The position numbers and the translations under genes were made by a program. Source: Nocardia brasiliensis (GTDB taxonomy: Bacteria; Actinomycetota; Actinomycetes; Mycobacteriales; Mycobacteriaceae). Taken from it: a stretch of 64,000 nt of DNA. The notes beneath the pieces are model-generated. The model was not told the DNA's origin. It saw only the letters and a list, made by a program, of their open reading frames with translations, and made no database searches. The stretch lies in contig NZ_CP046171.1 of assembly GCF_011801125.1 (NCBI RefSeq), positions 620,001 through 684,000 of the forward strand. The letters run 5' to 3'. Shown piece by piece: positions 55,979-64,000 of this stretch; the stretch's first letter is position 1; each line of letters begins with the position of its first letter.

Positions 55979-56812
55979 ATGCCGCTGGCCACGGTGAACG
56001 GAATTTCCCTCAACTACCAGGTCAAAGGTGACCGTGCGCGGGGTACCGATGTCAAGGGGTCGGGGCCGCTTGTGGTCATGATCATGGGCACCGGCAGCCC
56101 AGGGCGGGTGTGGGAGCTGCACCAGGTGCCCGCACTCGTCGCCGCCGGATACCGGGTGTGCACCTTCGACAACCGCGGCATCGCCCCCACCTACGAGGCG
56201 GCCGACGGCATGACCATCGATCAGCTCGTCGCCGACACCGCCGGGCTGATCGAGCTACTGGACGAGGGCCCGGCACTGGTCGTCGGCACCTCGATGGGCG
56301 CGCGGGTGGCCCAGGAGTTGGCGCTCGCCCGGCCCGAACTCGTGCGCAAGGCCGTCTTCATGGCAGGCCACGGGCGGCTCGACCAGTTCCAGAAGACCCT
56401 CTCGCTCGGCGAGCACGAACTCGACGCCGGCGGGGTGCGGCTGCCCGCGAAATACGAGGCCGCGGTGACCGCGGTGATGAACCTCTCGCCCGCGACGATG
56501 GCCGAACCGAACGCCGCCCGCGACTGGCTCGACCTGTTCGAGTTCACCGGCGGTCCGGTGACCCCGGGCATCCGGGCCCAGCGCCGGATGGACCACGACT
56601 TCGACCGGGTGCAGGCCTACCGCGCGATCACGGTGCCGTGCCTGGCGGTCGGTTTCGCCGACGACCGGATGATCCCGCCCTACCTGTCCAGGGAGATTGC
56701 CGACGTGATCCCCGGTGCCCGGTACCAAGAAGTCCCCGATGCGGGCCACTTCGGCTACTTGGAGCGGCCGGAAACGGTCAACAAGATCCTGCTCGATTTT
56801 TTCGCGAGCTGA
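55979..56812 (+). CDS. Alpha/beta hydrolase
   Basis: A 277-residue alpha/beta-hydrolase fold protein. The nucleophile elbow is VVGTSMGARVA (Ser105), an Asp follows in VGFADDRMIPP and the His is in PDAGHFGYLERPE. The oxyanion region MIMGTGSPGRVWELHQVPAL precedes CTFDNRGIAPT. GAAAGGG stands before ATG 55979. It has no signal peptide, so it is cytoplasmic. It may be an esterase, lactonase or dehalogenase-type enzyme; the substrate cannot be read from the sequence. Confidence 0.85.
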   Translation: MPLATVNGISLNYQVKGDRARGTDVKGSGPLVVMIMGTGSPGRVWELHQVPALVAAGYRVCTFDNRGIAPTYEAADGMTIDQLVADTAGLIELLDEGPALVVGTSMGARVAQELALARPELVRKAVFMAGHGRLDQFQKTLSLGEHELDAGGVRLPAKYEAAVTAVMNLSPATMAEPNAARDWLDLFEFTGGPVTPGIRAQRRMDHDFDRVQAYRAITVPCLAVGFADDRMIPPYLSREIADVIPGARYQEVPDAGHFGYLERPETVNKILLDFFAS

Positions 56813-56984
56813 GTTCTGCCTGCCAGAGGTAACCCCCCCAGGCGTAACGTCAGCCTTGCTAGTGTCGAAACTACGCTCGGGACTCTAACGGTGCGGACGT
56901 CCGTGGAACCTCGGTTCATCGGGCCTGTGCCGGGGTGAACCACGAGCGGTCCCGTACATAGCGCCAGTATCCAGTGAGGTGAAA

Positions 56985-57227
56985 TTGAGCACCAACCCCT
57001 TCGATGACGAAGACGGCCGCTTCTTCGTCCTGGTCAACGACGAAGAGCAGCACTCCCTGTGGCCCGCCTTCGCGGAGGTCCCGGCCGGATGGCGTGTTGT
57101 GTTCGGTGAGGACAGCCGAGCCGCCTGCGTCGAGTACGTCGAGAAGAACTGGACGGACATGCGTCCGAAGAGCCTGCGTGACGCGATGGCCGCCGACGAT
57201 GCGGCCCGCCAGGGCGCCCAGTCCTGA
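56985..57227 (+). CDS. MbtH-like protein
   Basis: An 80-residue MbtH-family protein: [40 protein letters not shown], and the C-terminal [11 protein letters not shown]. MbtH proteins bind and activate adenylation domains of nonribosomal peptide synthetases. The TTG at 56985 has GAGG five bases upstream and gives the typical MSTNPFDD start; the GTG at 56979 is an alternative. No synthetase gene is nearby, so it acts in trans. Confidence 0.87.
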   Translation: MSTNPFDDEDGRFFVLVNDEEQHSLWPAFAEVPAGWRVVFGEDSRAACVEYVEKNWTDMRPKSLRDAMAADDAARQGAQS

Positions 57228-57347
57228 TCCGCGGTATCTGATACTGCGCCGGGACATTTGAACGATCGCCGTCTGCGTGACACCGCAATGCCGGTGTCGC
57301 GCGGACGGCGTGCCCGGTTATGATGACAACCGCTTTCGAGCGGACCC

Positions 57348-57422
57348 GCCTCCTTAGCTCAGTGGTAGAGCACTCGCCTTGTAAGCGAAAGGTCGTCAGT
57401 TCAATCCTGACAGGGGGCTCCA
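57348..57422 (+). tRNA. tRNA-Thr (anticodon TGT)
   Basis: A cloverleaf folds by eye: acceptor arms GCCTCCT (57348-57354) and AGGGGGC (57412-57418), D-arm with AGCTCAGTGGTAGAGC, anticodon loop CTTGTAA giving anticodon TGT (Thr), and T-arm GTCAGTTCAATCCTGAC. The 3' TCCA is encoded. The gene is a typical integrase target; its 3' half is duplicated just downstream. Confidence 0.9.
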
Positions 57423-57480
57423 GTCGAGCGCGTCGGTGTCGGTGTCGGTGCGCTCGTTCGTGTGTAGAGGCCCTGTCGTT

Positions 57481-57521
57481 TGTGTAAGCGAAAGGTCATC
57501 AGTTCAATCCTGACAGGGGCT
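57481..57521 (+). repeat. Duplicated 3' half of tRNA-Thr (probable attachment-site scar)
   Basis: The segment with GTGTAAGCGAAAGGTCATCA through TCAATCCTGACAGGGGCTC repeats the anticodon-to-3' half of the tRNA at 57379-57420 with a few changes, 102 bp downstream. Such a direct repeat of a tRNA 3' end is what remains as attL/attR when an integrated element is lost or collapses. Confidence 0.75.
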
Positions 57522-57616
57522 CAAGCGTCCCTGACCTGCATGAACAGCAGGCCAGGGATTTCTTTTAGGCGGGAGCTGGCCAAGGCGGTGGCCCGAGGCC
57601 GAAGGTTCGTGCGCCG

Positions 57617-58013
57617 GTGACACCGATTTCGACCGGCCTCACCGAGGAATACGATGTGTCGCGGTTCGACTGTGGCAAGGACGATCGCGCCGACGTCGGT
57701 CAATCGCGCCGAGGACGGCATTCCGGGCAAGCTGGCGGCTGGAATGCGGACGGTGCCTGCCTTCCTGCTGGCCAAGTTCGCCCTCGATGTATCCCTGCAC
57801 GGTCAGGGATATGGGGCAGATCTGCTGGTCGACGCCATCTCGAAGCTGATGGGAGCCGCACAGGTGTCGGGCGGGCGGCTGATCGTTGTCGACGCGATCG
57901 ATGAGTCGGCGTTCGACTTCTATCGGAAGTACAACTTCGTACCCGTCGGCAACACACCTGGCCGTCTGGTCATGAAGATGTCAACGGCGTTGGCGGCCTT
58001 CGGTATCGGCTGA
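57617..58013 (+). pseudogene. GNAT acetyltransferase pseudogene (TacT-like)
   Basis: The start is GTG 57617 (TPISTGLTEEYDVSRFDCGK), the N-terminus typical of TacT-like GNAT toxins. The frame then loses sense, and from about 57730 another frame gives the C-terminal half: RTVPAFLLAKFALDVSLHGQ, GYGADLLVDAISKLM, VVDAIDESAFDFYRKYNF, stopping at 58013. About 40-50 residues of the middle, including part of the acetyl-CoA site, are missing. No DUF1778-type antitoxin gene is found upstream. It lies beside the tRNA scar and probably came with the lost element. Confidence 0.68.
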
Positions 58014-58141
58014 TAGCGGAGTAACGCAGGTAGCCATGCGTTGCCGGTGGGCCGGGCGCCCGCCGGTGGCGGGAGTTGTCGGTGGGGGGTGGTAGTTGTG
58101 GGGGCGGTTGGGGTTGATGGTTTGTGGACGGAGGGGAAGGG

Positions 58142-58345
58142 ATGCGGCCCAGTACGAGTCAGTTGGTCAATGACATCTGTGATGAGTTGGAGCGGATGCC
58201 GGAGGGGTACGGGTTGCCGTTGTGGCCGCCGCGCGCGGAGCTGGGGACAGCGAAAAGGGCGGCCGGACAACCTGGTTCGGTGTCGGGCCGCCCTGGGCTC
58301 GCGCATCGGGTGCGGCGTGCTCAGTCGGGGACGTTCGCTCCGTAG
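58142..58345 (+). CDS. Short ORF, possibly a gene remnant
   Basis: A 67-codon frame starting at ATG 58142 with a strong GGAGGGGAAGGG upstream. The first 37 residues ([20 protein letters not shown], then [15 protein letters not shown]) look like a real N-terminus. The remainder is Arg/Gly-rich and overlaps both a terminator hairpin and the 3' end of the convergent HIT gene. I suspect a truncated gene at the edge of the scar region; it may not be expressed. Confidence 0.35.
   Translation: MRPSTSQLVNDICDELERMPEGYGLPLWPPRAELGTAKRAAGQPGSVSGRPGLAHRVRRAQSGTFAP
58253..58294 (-). terminator. Intrinsic terminator of the HIT gene
   Basis: On the minus strand AGGGCGGCC (58294-58286) pairs with GGCCGCCCT (58264-58256), a 9-bp stem, followed by TTTTCGC. 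It begins 26 bp beyond the HIT stop; with stem plus U run it is one of the best intrinsic terminators in the window. Confidence 0.82.
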
Positions 58346-58746
58346 CCGAGGTCGCGCAGCGCCTGCTTGATCCTGGTCTGGGCGTCGTCCAAGGATTCGG
58401 GCGACGGATTGGTGTCCGCGCCGGAGATGTCGAAGTCGCCCATGGTGAACGCCGGGAAGACGTGGACATGCAGGTGCGGCACCTCCAGTCCGGCGATGAG
58501 CAGGCCGGCGCGCGGGGCGTCCCAGGCCTGCCGCACCGCCTGCCCGATCTTCTGGGCGACGCCGGTCAATCGGGCGAACGTCTCGGTGTCGACGTCCTGC
58601 CACTGATCGATCTCGTTGCGGGGCACCACGAGGGTGTGCCCTGGCGTGACCGGGGCAATGGTGAGGAAGCCGACGAATTCGTCGTCCTCCCAGACGAATC
58701 GACCTGGAAGCTGACCGGCGATGATCGCGCTGAAGACAGAAGCCAT
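58321..58746 (-). CDS. HIT-family nucleotide hydrolase
   Basis: A 141-residue histidine-triad protein. The triad HLHVHVF appears in [20 protein letters not shown] near residue 90; [19 protein letters not shown] is the family core. HIT proteins hydrolyse nucleotidyl phosphoramidates or dinucleotides. Length matches mycobacterial HIT proteins such as Rv0759c. It stands alone with its own terminator. Confidence 0.87.
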   Translation of the reverse strand: MASVFSAIIAGQLPGRFVWEDDEFVGFLTIAPVTPGHTLVVPRNEIDQWQDVDTETFARLTGVAQKIGQAVRQAWDAPRAGLLIAGLEVPHLHVHVFPAFTMGDFDISGADTNPSPESLDDAQTRIKQALRDLGYGANVPD

Positions 58747-58858
58747 ACAGCGCAGACTAGGCCCTGTCGGACAGGTCCGGCCGGATGCCTCCGCGGCGAG
58801 CTGGACCGCGGAGGCACCGGATGGGACTCATCAGGGGCTGGCCCGGGGCCGGTGCGGA

Positions 58859-59236
58859 CTACACCGACACGAAATGCGACAGGATGCCCTGCACCTCGTA
58901 GATGTCGACCTGGCGGTTGAACCGCTTCTGCACCGGATCGGGATTGCCGGAGATCCAGATGGCGAGCTCGGCATCGAGGTCGAAGGTGCCCGCGGTCTCC
59001 ACCGCGAAGTGCGTGATCGCCCGGTAGGGAATGCTGTGATAGCTCACTTTGCGTCCGGTCATGCCCTGCTTGTCGACCAGGATCAGGCGGCGGTTGGTGA
59101 ACAGGATGGCGTCGCGGACCAACAGGTAGGCCGCGTAGACCTGTTCCCCCTCGCCCATCAGCTTCGCGTATTCCTGTTGTGCCCGACCGGGATCGATCCG
59201 CCCGGCGTTGCCCATGATTCCGTCGATCAAGCCCAT
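58859..59236 (-). CDS. Bacterial PH-domain protein
   Basis: A 125-residue protein with a PH-like beta sandwich: EQVYAAYLLVRDAILFTNRR, LILVDKQGMTGRKVSYHSIP and YRAITHFAVETAGTFDLDAE, followed by NRQVDIYEVQGILSHFV. The GGAGG nine bases before ATG 59236 supports the start MGLIDGIMGNAG over one three codons earlier. Such proteins are common in actinobacteria and Bacillus; function unknown. It is divergent from purD. Confidence 0.8.
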   Translation of the reverse strand: MGLIDGIMGNAGRIDPGRAQQEYAKLMGEGEQVYAAYLLVRDAILFTNRRLILVDKQGMTGRKVSYHSIPYRAITHFAVETAGTFDLDAELAIWISGNPDPVQKRFNRQVDIYEVQGILSHFVSV

Positions 59237-59394
59237 CGTCGTCATCCTCCGCGTGATCCGGGTGTGGCAGGCTCGCGGCGGTATGCCGGAACCGTCCCTT
59301 TCCATGATGCGCGTCGCGAACCCGATATTCGATGGTCGCCTGCCGTTCATGAGCCGAGGCGTGGCCTGCTGCGGCTTCACCTAAGCTGTCTGCC

Positions 59395-60687
59395 GTGCGC
59401 GTACTCGTCATCGGTTCCGGAGCCCGTGAACATGCCCTCGTCCTTGCGCTGCGCAGGGACCCCGCGGTGACGGCGCTCGTCGCCGCGCCGGGCAACGCGG
59501 GCATCGCGCAGCACGCGGAGCTCAGGCCGGTCGATCCGTGCTCGGCGGAGGCCGTGGTTGCGCTGGCCACCGACATCGAGGCCGACCTGGTGGTGATCGG
59601 TCCCGAGGTGCCGCTGGTGCTCGGTGTGGCCGACGCGGTCCGGGCGGCGGGCATCGCCTGCTTCGGCCCGTCGGCGGCGGCCGCGCGGATCGAGGGCTCC
59701 AAGGCCTTCGCCAAGGACGTGATGGCGGCGGCCGGGGTGCGCACCGCGCACAGCGAGATCGTGGACAATCCCGCCGACCTCGATGCCGCGCTGGACCGCT
59801 TCGGCCCGATCTGGGTGGTGAAGGACGACGGCCTCGCCGCGGGCAAGGGTGTCGTGGTCACCGCCGATCGGTCGGCGGCCCGCGATCACGGCGCCGAACT
59901 GCTCGAGCAGGGACATCCGGTGCTGCTGGAATCGTTCCTGGACGGTCCGGAGGTTTCGCTGTTCTGCCTGGTCGACGGCGAGACCGTGGTGCCGCTGCTG
60001 CCTGCGCAGGACCACAAGCGGGTCGGTGACGGCGACACCGGCCCGAACACCGGCGGCATGGGCGCCTACACCCCGCTGCCGTGGCTGGCCGTGGACGCGG
60101 TCACGGCGATCGTCGAGGATGTCGTGAAACCCGTTGCCGCCGAACTGGTTCGCCGGGACAGCGGATTCTCCGGGCTGCTGTACGCCGGTCTGGCGATGGG
60201 GGCCGCCGGGCCCGCCGTCGTCGAATTCAACTGCCGCTTCGGCGATCCCGAGACCCAGGCGGTGCTCGCCCTGCTGGAAAGCCCGCTCGCGGAACTGCTG
60301 AATGCCACCGCCACCGGCACGCTGGCCCAGGTCGCGCCGCCGCGCTGGCGCGCAGGTTCGGCGATCACCGTGGTCGTCGCGGCCGAGAACTACCCTGGCC
60401 GCCCGCGCATCGGCGATGTGATCTCCGGGGCAGGCGAGGGCGCCCCCGACGACACGGCGGCGGTGCTGCACGCGGGCACCGCGTTGCGGGAGGACGGCGC
60501 GCTGATCTCGGCGGGCGGGCGGGTGCTCAACGTGGTCGGCGTCGGCGCCGATCTCGCCGAGGCACGCGCCAACGCCTACGCGCGCATCACCTCGATCAAG
60601 CTGCCCGGCAGCCACTACCGCACCGATATCGGCCTCGCCGCGGTGGAGAACCGCATCACGGTGCCCGACCGCGCCGCCGCGAAATAA
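59395..60687 (+). CDS. purD: Phosphoribosylamine-glycine ligase PurD
   Basis: A 430-residue ATP-grasp enzyme catalysing the second step of purine synthesis. Visible are [20 protein letters not shown] at the N-terminus, [40 protein letters not shown] (ATP-grasp), [20 protein letters not shown] and [23 protein letters not shown] start at 59395. A GC hairpin follows its stop. Confidence 0.95.
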   Translation: MRVLVIGSGAREHALVLALRRDPAVTALVAAPGNAGIAQHAELRPVDPCSAEAVVALATDIEADLVVIGPEVPLVLGVADAVRAAGIACFGPSAAAARIEGSKAFAKDVMAAAGVRTAHSEIVDNPADLDAALDRFGPIWVVKDDGLAAGKGVVVTADRSAARDHGAELLEQGHPVLLESFLDGPEVSLFCLVDGETVVPLLPAQDHKRVGDGDTGPNTGGMGAYTPLPWLAVDAVTAIVEDVVKPVAAELVRRDSGFSGLLYAGLAMGAAGPAVVEFNCRFGDPETQAVLALLESPLAELLNATATGTLAQVAPPRWRAGSAITVVVAAENYPGRPRIGDVISGAGEGAPDDTAAVLHAGTALREDGALISAGGRVLNVVGVGADLAEARANAYARITSIKLPGSHYRTDIGLAAVENRITVPDRAAAK

Positions 60688-60693
60688 GCCGGA

Positions 60694-60712
60694 CGCGCGG
60701 TCGGTCCGCGCG
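60694..60712. terminator. Hairpin between purD and the M23 peptidase gene
   Basis: CGCGCGG (60694-60700) pairs with CCGCGCG (60706-60712) around a 5-nt loop, between convergent stops; there is no U tract, so this is a modest call. Confidence 0.5.
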
Positions 60713-60730
60713 GAACCGGCCGCCGCTGGC

Positions 60731-61732
60731 TCAGCCGAAATTGAGCCCGTGCGTGGCCAGCCACTGGCGCGGATCGACGTGCTGCCCGCCGACGATCACC
60801 TCGAAGTGCAGGTGCGGACCGGTCGAGTCGCCGCGGTTGCCCATGCGGGCGATCTGCATACCCGCGGGGACGCGCTCGCCTCGGGAGACGAAGAAGTCGT
60901 ACATGTGGCCGTACACGGTGATCGAGCCGTCGTCGTGCCGGATGCGTACCCACAGCCCGAATCCTTCGGCCGGGCCCGCGTCGATGACCGTGCCGTTGGC
61001 GACCGCGTAGATCGGGGTGCCGATCGGACCCGCGATGTCGATGCCGTTGTGGAAGGTGCCCCAGCGCGAACCGAATCCGGAGGTGAACACCCCGCGCGCG
61101 GGCATGACGAAGCCGCCGATGCCGGGCAGTACCGCGCCGGGCCTCGGGGTGGTGCCGCCCGCCATCCACGGTTGGTATTCACCGGCCGCCGCTGCGGCGG
61201 CCTCGGCCTTGGCACGTTCCAGGGTGGCGCGCGCGGCGGCCGCCACCACCGCCTGCTCGCGCAGGCGTTCACCGTTGGCGATGGCGTTGAGGTAGCGGCG
61301 CACCGAGGGTGGGGTGGTCTGCATCTGTAGCGGGTAGGCCACGGCCACGCGCTGGACGTGGTCCGCCTCGGGCACCCGGTCGGTGATCGTGCCGGTGTAG
61401 GCGGTGTCCCCCGCGGCGAACACGGCGGTGACCACGAGCCCGGTGAGCAGCACGCGATGCTTGCGCAGCAGGGCGCGCAGCTTGTCCGGGTCGGGACGGC
61501 GCCGCGCCCACAGCTCGGGCAACTCGGCCCGGCGTCGCCACAGTTCCCGCGGGTCGGGGCGGTGTCGCAGCAGTTCGCTTCGGCGCACGCGATCGAGCAG
61601 CGCGCGGCCGCCCTGGCCGGGCTTATCCCGCATCCGGGCACGCCAATCCGGCGGAATGACCACGATGCCGCCCGCTCCGCGCACCCGGTCGCGGCCGGCT
61701 CGTCGCGCATTCTCGAGCATCAGAGCGACCAT
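60731..61732 (-). CDS. M23-family (LytM-type) cell-wall metallopeptidase
   Basis: A 333-residue protein. A basic N-terminal cytoplasmic part of about 95 residues (RRAELPELWARRRPDPDKLR) is followed by one membrane helix VLLTGLVVTAVFAAGDTAYT and a periplasmic M23 domain with zinc ligands in TFHNGIDIAGP and HLHFEVIVGG. It should act on peptidoglycan cross-links or as a hydrolase regulator. The start ATG 61732 is taken; ATG 61720 is an alternative. Longer in-frame codons upstream are antisense to the aminotransferase gene and are not used. Confidence 0.82.
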   Translation of the reverse strand: MVALMLENARRAGRDRVRGAGGIVVIPPDWRARMRDKPGQGGRALLDRVRRSELLRHRPDPRELWRRRAELPELWARRRPDPDKLRALLRKHRVLLTGLVVTAVFAAGDTAYTGTITDRVPEADHVQRVAVAYPLQMQTTPPSVRRYLNAIANGERLREQAVVAAAARATLERAKAEAAAAAAGEYQPWMAGGTTPRPGAVLPGIGGFVMPARGVFTSGFGSRWGTFHNGIDIAGPIGTPIYAVANGTVIDAGPAEGFGLWVRIRHDDGSITVYGHMYDFFVSRGERVPAGMQIARMGNRGDSTGPHLHFEVIVGGQHVDPRQWLATHGLNFG

Positions 61733-61858
61733 AACCCTGGTCGCGGCCGCGCGCAGGACCGCAACACGCAGGGGCGGGTTACGGCGGAGTCTGCGCGACG
61801 AGACGAAAGCGCGGCAGCCGCGCGCTGCCGTCGGGGGACACCGTCTACCGTCTTGCGG

Positions 61859-63022
61859 GTGTCCAGAGAATCTCGCCGGTCGACCATTCCACCTTTCTAC
61901 GTGATGGATGTCTGGAAAGCTGCGGCGCAACGGGCCAGAACGCACGGCGACGTGCTGGTGCTCGCCGCTGGACAGCCCTCGACGCCCGCGCCGGCGCCGG
62001 TGCTGCGCGCGACGGGCGCCGCGATCGAATCCGAACTGCTCGGCTACACCGAGACCTTCGGCATCCTCCCGTTGCGCGAGGTGATCGCCGCGCACCACAC
62101 CGAGATCTACGGCTACCCCGTCGACCCGGACGAGGTCGTGGTCACCACCGGATCGTCGGGCGCGTTCTCCCTGATCTTCCTGGCCGCCTTCGATCCGGGC
62201 GACACCGTGGTGGTGGCCAGGCCCGGCTATCCGGCCTACCGCAACACCCTCACCGCGCTCGGCTGTCGCGTGGTGGAACTGGACTGCGGCGCGGAAACCC
62301 GGTTCCAACCGACCGTCGCCATGCTGGAGGCCTTGCCCGAACCGCCGGCGGGGCTGGTCGTCGCGAGTCCGGCGAACCCGACCGGCACCATGATCGCGCC
62401 CGCCGAACTCGCCGCGTTGGCGCGCTGGTGCGAGGAGCGCGGGACCCTGCTCATCTCCGACGAGATCTATCACGGCATCACCTATGCGGGCGCGGACACC
62501 GCGACCTCGTCGGCATGGGAGACCTCGCGCGAAGCGATCGTCATCGGGTCGGTGTCCAAGTACTTCTCGATGACGGGCTGGCGGCTCGGCTGGATGCTCG
62601 CCCCGGCCGGATTGCGCCCGGCGCTGCAGCGGCTGGCCTCCAACCTGACCGTGTGCCCGCCGGCGATCTCGCAGTACGCGGCGCTGCACGCGTTCGGCGC
62701 GGAAGCCAAGGCCGAGCTCGACGGTCACGTGCGCCGGTACGCGATCAACCGGCAGTTGCTGTTGGACGGACTGCCGACGCTGGGCATCACCGATCTGGCG
62801 CCTGCCGACGGCGCGTTCTACGCCTACGCCGACATCGGTCACCTCACCGACGACGCCCGCGGCTGGTGTGCCGACGTGCTCGAGCACACCGGGGTAGCGC
62901 TGGCACCGGGCCTCGACTTCGACACGGTGCACGGAAACCGGACAGTTCGGTTCTCCTTCGCGGGCGCCACCGCGGACATCGAGGCTGCGCTGCTGCGTCT
63001 AGGGCGCTATCTCGCTGTTTGA
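61859..63022 (+). CDS. aspB: PLP-dependent aminotransferase, AspB-like
   Basis: A 387-residue class I/II aminotransferase. PPFYVMDVWKAAAQRARTHG is near the N-terminus, then TTGSSGAFSLIFLAAFDPGD, VASPANPTGTMIAPAELA, ISDEIYHGITY (Asp201) and SVSKYFSMTGWRLGW with the PLP lysine Lys234. It resembles M. tuberculosis AspB (Rv3565), which in that species directly follows the KstR2 cluster; here it lies 62 kb away by purD/purB. The GTG at 61859 gives a matching length. The real amino donor is not determined. Confidence 0.83.
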   Translation: MSRESRRSTIPPFYVMDVWKAAAQRARTHGDVLVLAAGQPSTPAPAPVLRATGAAIESELLGYTETFGILPLREVIAAHHTEIYGYPVDPDEVVVTTGSSGAFSLIFLAAFDPGDTVVVARPGYPAYRNTLTALGCRVVELDCGAETRFQPTVAMLEALPEPPAGLVVASPANPTGTMIAPAELAALARWCEERGTLLISDEIYHGITYAGADTATSSAWETSREAIVIGSVSKYFSMTGWRLGWMLAPAGLRPALQRLASNLTVCPPAISQYAALHAFGAEAKAELDGHVRRYAINRQLLLDGLPTLGITDLAPADGAFYAYADIGHLTDDARGWCADVLEHTGVALAPGLDFDTVHGNRTVRFSFAGATADIEAALLRLGRYLAV

Positions 63023-63150
63023 TCATCTTGTACGGCAACAACTTTCCGCAGTTCGGCACCGTGACCGCGCGGATGCGGTAAAACATCGATGGTTGCTTTT
63101 CCTCGCTGATTTCCCCTGGAAGAACTGATGACGACTGGCACGATGGCACG

Positions 63151-63789
63151 GTGATCACCGCGACGACCCCGAAAGGCGAACGGCGTCGCCAGGCTTTGGT
63201 AGCCGCGGCCGCCGAGTTGTTGCTCGAAGGCGGATTCGAGGCAGTGCGGCACCGTTCGGTCGCGACCCGTGCCGACCTTCCGTTGGCGTCGACCACCTAC
63301 TACTTCGAATCGCTGGAAGATCTGATCGCGCGCGCGGTCGAGTTCAGCGGCAACGTGGAACTCGACGCCATGCGCCGCCGGGTCGGCGAGGTGAGCCACC
63401 GCCGCCGCGGCGCCGAGGCGACCGTCGATCTGGTGCTCGATCTGCTGGTCGGCGCCGACGGGCACGACGAGGGCGCGCGCGGGCAGCTGATCGCCCGCTA
63501 TGAGCGTTCGGTCGCCTCGGCCCGGCACCCCGAACTGCGCGAGGTCCAGTTGCGGTTGCGTGCCCAGCTCGACGAGTTGCTCGCCGACGTGCTGCGCCGC
63601 TCCGACCGGCTGGTCCGGCCCGAGCAACTACGCAGGCTGGTCGCGGTGGTGGACGGCGCCGTCGTCGCGGCGCTCACCGAACTCGACCCCGAACCCCGTC
63701 GAATGGCGCGCGGGGCCCTGCTCGAGGTGATCGACATCGTCGCTCCGGCGACGCCCCAGCAAGCGGACCGTTTCCGCACATTAGACTGA
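63151..63789 (+). CDS. TetR-family regulator upstream of purB
   Basis: A 212-residue TetR protein: helix-turn-helix in residues 12-55 (ALVAAAAELLLEGGFEAVRH and STTYYFESLEDLIARAVEF). GTG start at 63151. It resembles the Rv0775-type regulator between purD and purB in M. tuberculosis. It is followed by a 77-bp repeat ORF and then purB. Targets unknown; purB control is possible only by position. Confidence 0.83.
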   Translation: MITATTPKGERRRQALVAAAAELLLEGGFEAVRHRSVATRADLPLASTTYYFESLEDLIARAVEFSGNVELDAMRRRVGEVSHRRRGAEATVDLVLDLLVGADGHDEGARGQLIARYERSVASARHPELREVQLRLRAQLDELLADVLRRSDRLVRPEQLRRLVAVVDGAVVAALTELDPEPRRMARGALLEVIDIVAPATPQQADRFRTLD

Positions 63790-63795
63790 CGTGAC

Positions 63796-63876
63796 GTGAG
63801 CGAGCGTAGCGAGGGAACCATAGACACAGCGCCCGGCGGCGCGACGGAGCCGAGCGTTAGCGAGGCGCAGTCGTGA
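63796..63876 (+). repeat. 77-bp MIRU-like intercistronic repeat, copy 4 (tetR-purB), 26-codon ORF
   Basis: A GTGA at 63796 and a GTGA at 63873 are 77 bp apart. The peptide starts VSERSEG and ends TEPSVSEAQS, 26 codons, its TGA overlapping the purB GTG. The middle is diverged but still forms a hairpin, GCGCC-CGGC-GGCGC. The repeat begins 6 bp after the tetR stop. The duplicated GTGA at both ends matches the purB start codon, in line with target duplication on insertion. Confidence 0.72.
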
Positions 63877-64000
63877 GCCTCGTCCCTAACGTCCTTGCTA
63901 CCCGATACGCCAGCCCCGAACTGGTGCGGCTGTGGTCGCCCGAACACAAGATCGTGCTCGAGCGGCGGCTCTGGCTGGAGGTGCTGCGGGCGCAGTCCGA
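63873..64000 (+). CDS. purB: Adenylosuccinate lyase PurB, N-terminal part
   Basis: The first 42 codons of a purine-synthesis lyase: SLVPNVLATRYASPELVRLW then SPEHKIVLERRLWLEVLRAQ, the standard actinobacterial PurB N-terminus. The rest lies past the window edge. GTG start at 63873, preceded by GAGG inside the repeat. The purD-M23-aspB-tetR-purB neighbourhood partly matches Rv0772-Rv0777. Confidence 0.87.
   Translation, partial: MSLVPNVLATRYASPELVRLWSPEHKIVLERRLWLEVLRAQS

Noticed and set aside
61733..62932. A long in-frame N-terminal extension of the M23 peptidase
   Set aside because: The extension is antisense to the aminotransferase gene and has shadow-type composition; peptidase homologues begin near MLENARRAG.

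Overview
The window looks like a chromosomal stretch of a mycolic-acid actinobacterium, most likely Nocardia or a close Rhodococcus relative. The basis is very high G+C, dense ATGA-coupled operons with GTG/TTG starts, and gene order and protein similarity (by recall, no search run) matching the Mycobacterium tuberculosis steroid loci Rv3548c-Rv3565 (KstR2 regulon) and Rv3492c-Rv3523 plus Rv3545c-Rv3546 (KstR regulon). Here the two regulons sit side by side and fill roughly 1-52 kb.

Region 1 (1-17.5 kb) holds the genes for steroid rings C/D, i.e. HIP (methylhexahydroindanedione propionate) catabolism. They are fadE33-fadE32-fadE31-echA-fadD3 on the minus strand, divergent fadE30-ipdF, kstR2-fadA6, ipdC-ipdB-ipdA-echA20 on minus, and two SDR genes on plus. 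Three palindromes of the form (C/A)AAGC-N4-GCTTG lie in front of the four operons and are the likely KstR2 operators. A lower-G+C WXG100/toxin/immunity cassette (9.95-11.45 kb), whose toxin gene is broken, interrupts this region. Region 2 (17.6-21.1 kb) is a Gly-Ser-Ala repeat secreted protein, an ImmA/IrrE metallopeptidase, a membrane protein and an EspR-like regulator.

Region 3 (21.4-51.7 kb) is the side-chain, uptake and KstR part: fadA5/cyp125, a ltp3-ltp4-DUF35-F420 oxidoreductase cluster, acyl-CoA synthetases including fadD19, echA19, fadE26-fadE27, fdxD, hsd4A, and the complete mce4 operon yrbE4A-yrbE4B-mce4A-F-mam4A-mam4B. Eight palindromes fit the KstR pattern TnnAACnnGTTnnA, four perfectly and four with one mismatch. 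An ECF sigma factor/VOC pair and a flavin monooxygenase/TetR pair are inserted among them. The igr genes that flank cyp125 in M. tuberculosis (ltp2, chsH1, chsH2, fadE28, fadE29) are not in the window.

Region 4 (51.7-64 kb) is housekeeping: phoR-phoP, otsA, an alpha/beta hydrolase, an orphan MbtH, tRNA-Thr(TGT) with a duplicated 3' half next to a decayed GNAT gene (an integration scar), a HIT protein, purD, an M23 peptidase, an aspB-like aminotransferase, a TetR gene and the start of purB.

The most unusual pattern is a family of four 77-bp repeats. Each is bounded by a duplicated (A/G)TGA, encodes exactly 26 codons and joins two co-directional genes by overlapping start and stop codons. They resemble the mycobacterial MIRU elements in layout and share a central hairpin whose sequence varies while its pairing is kept.
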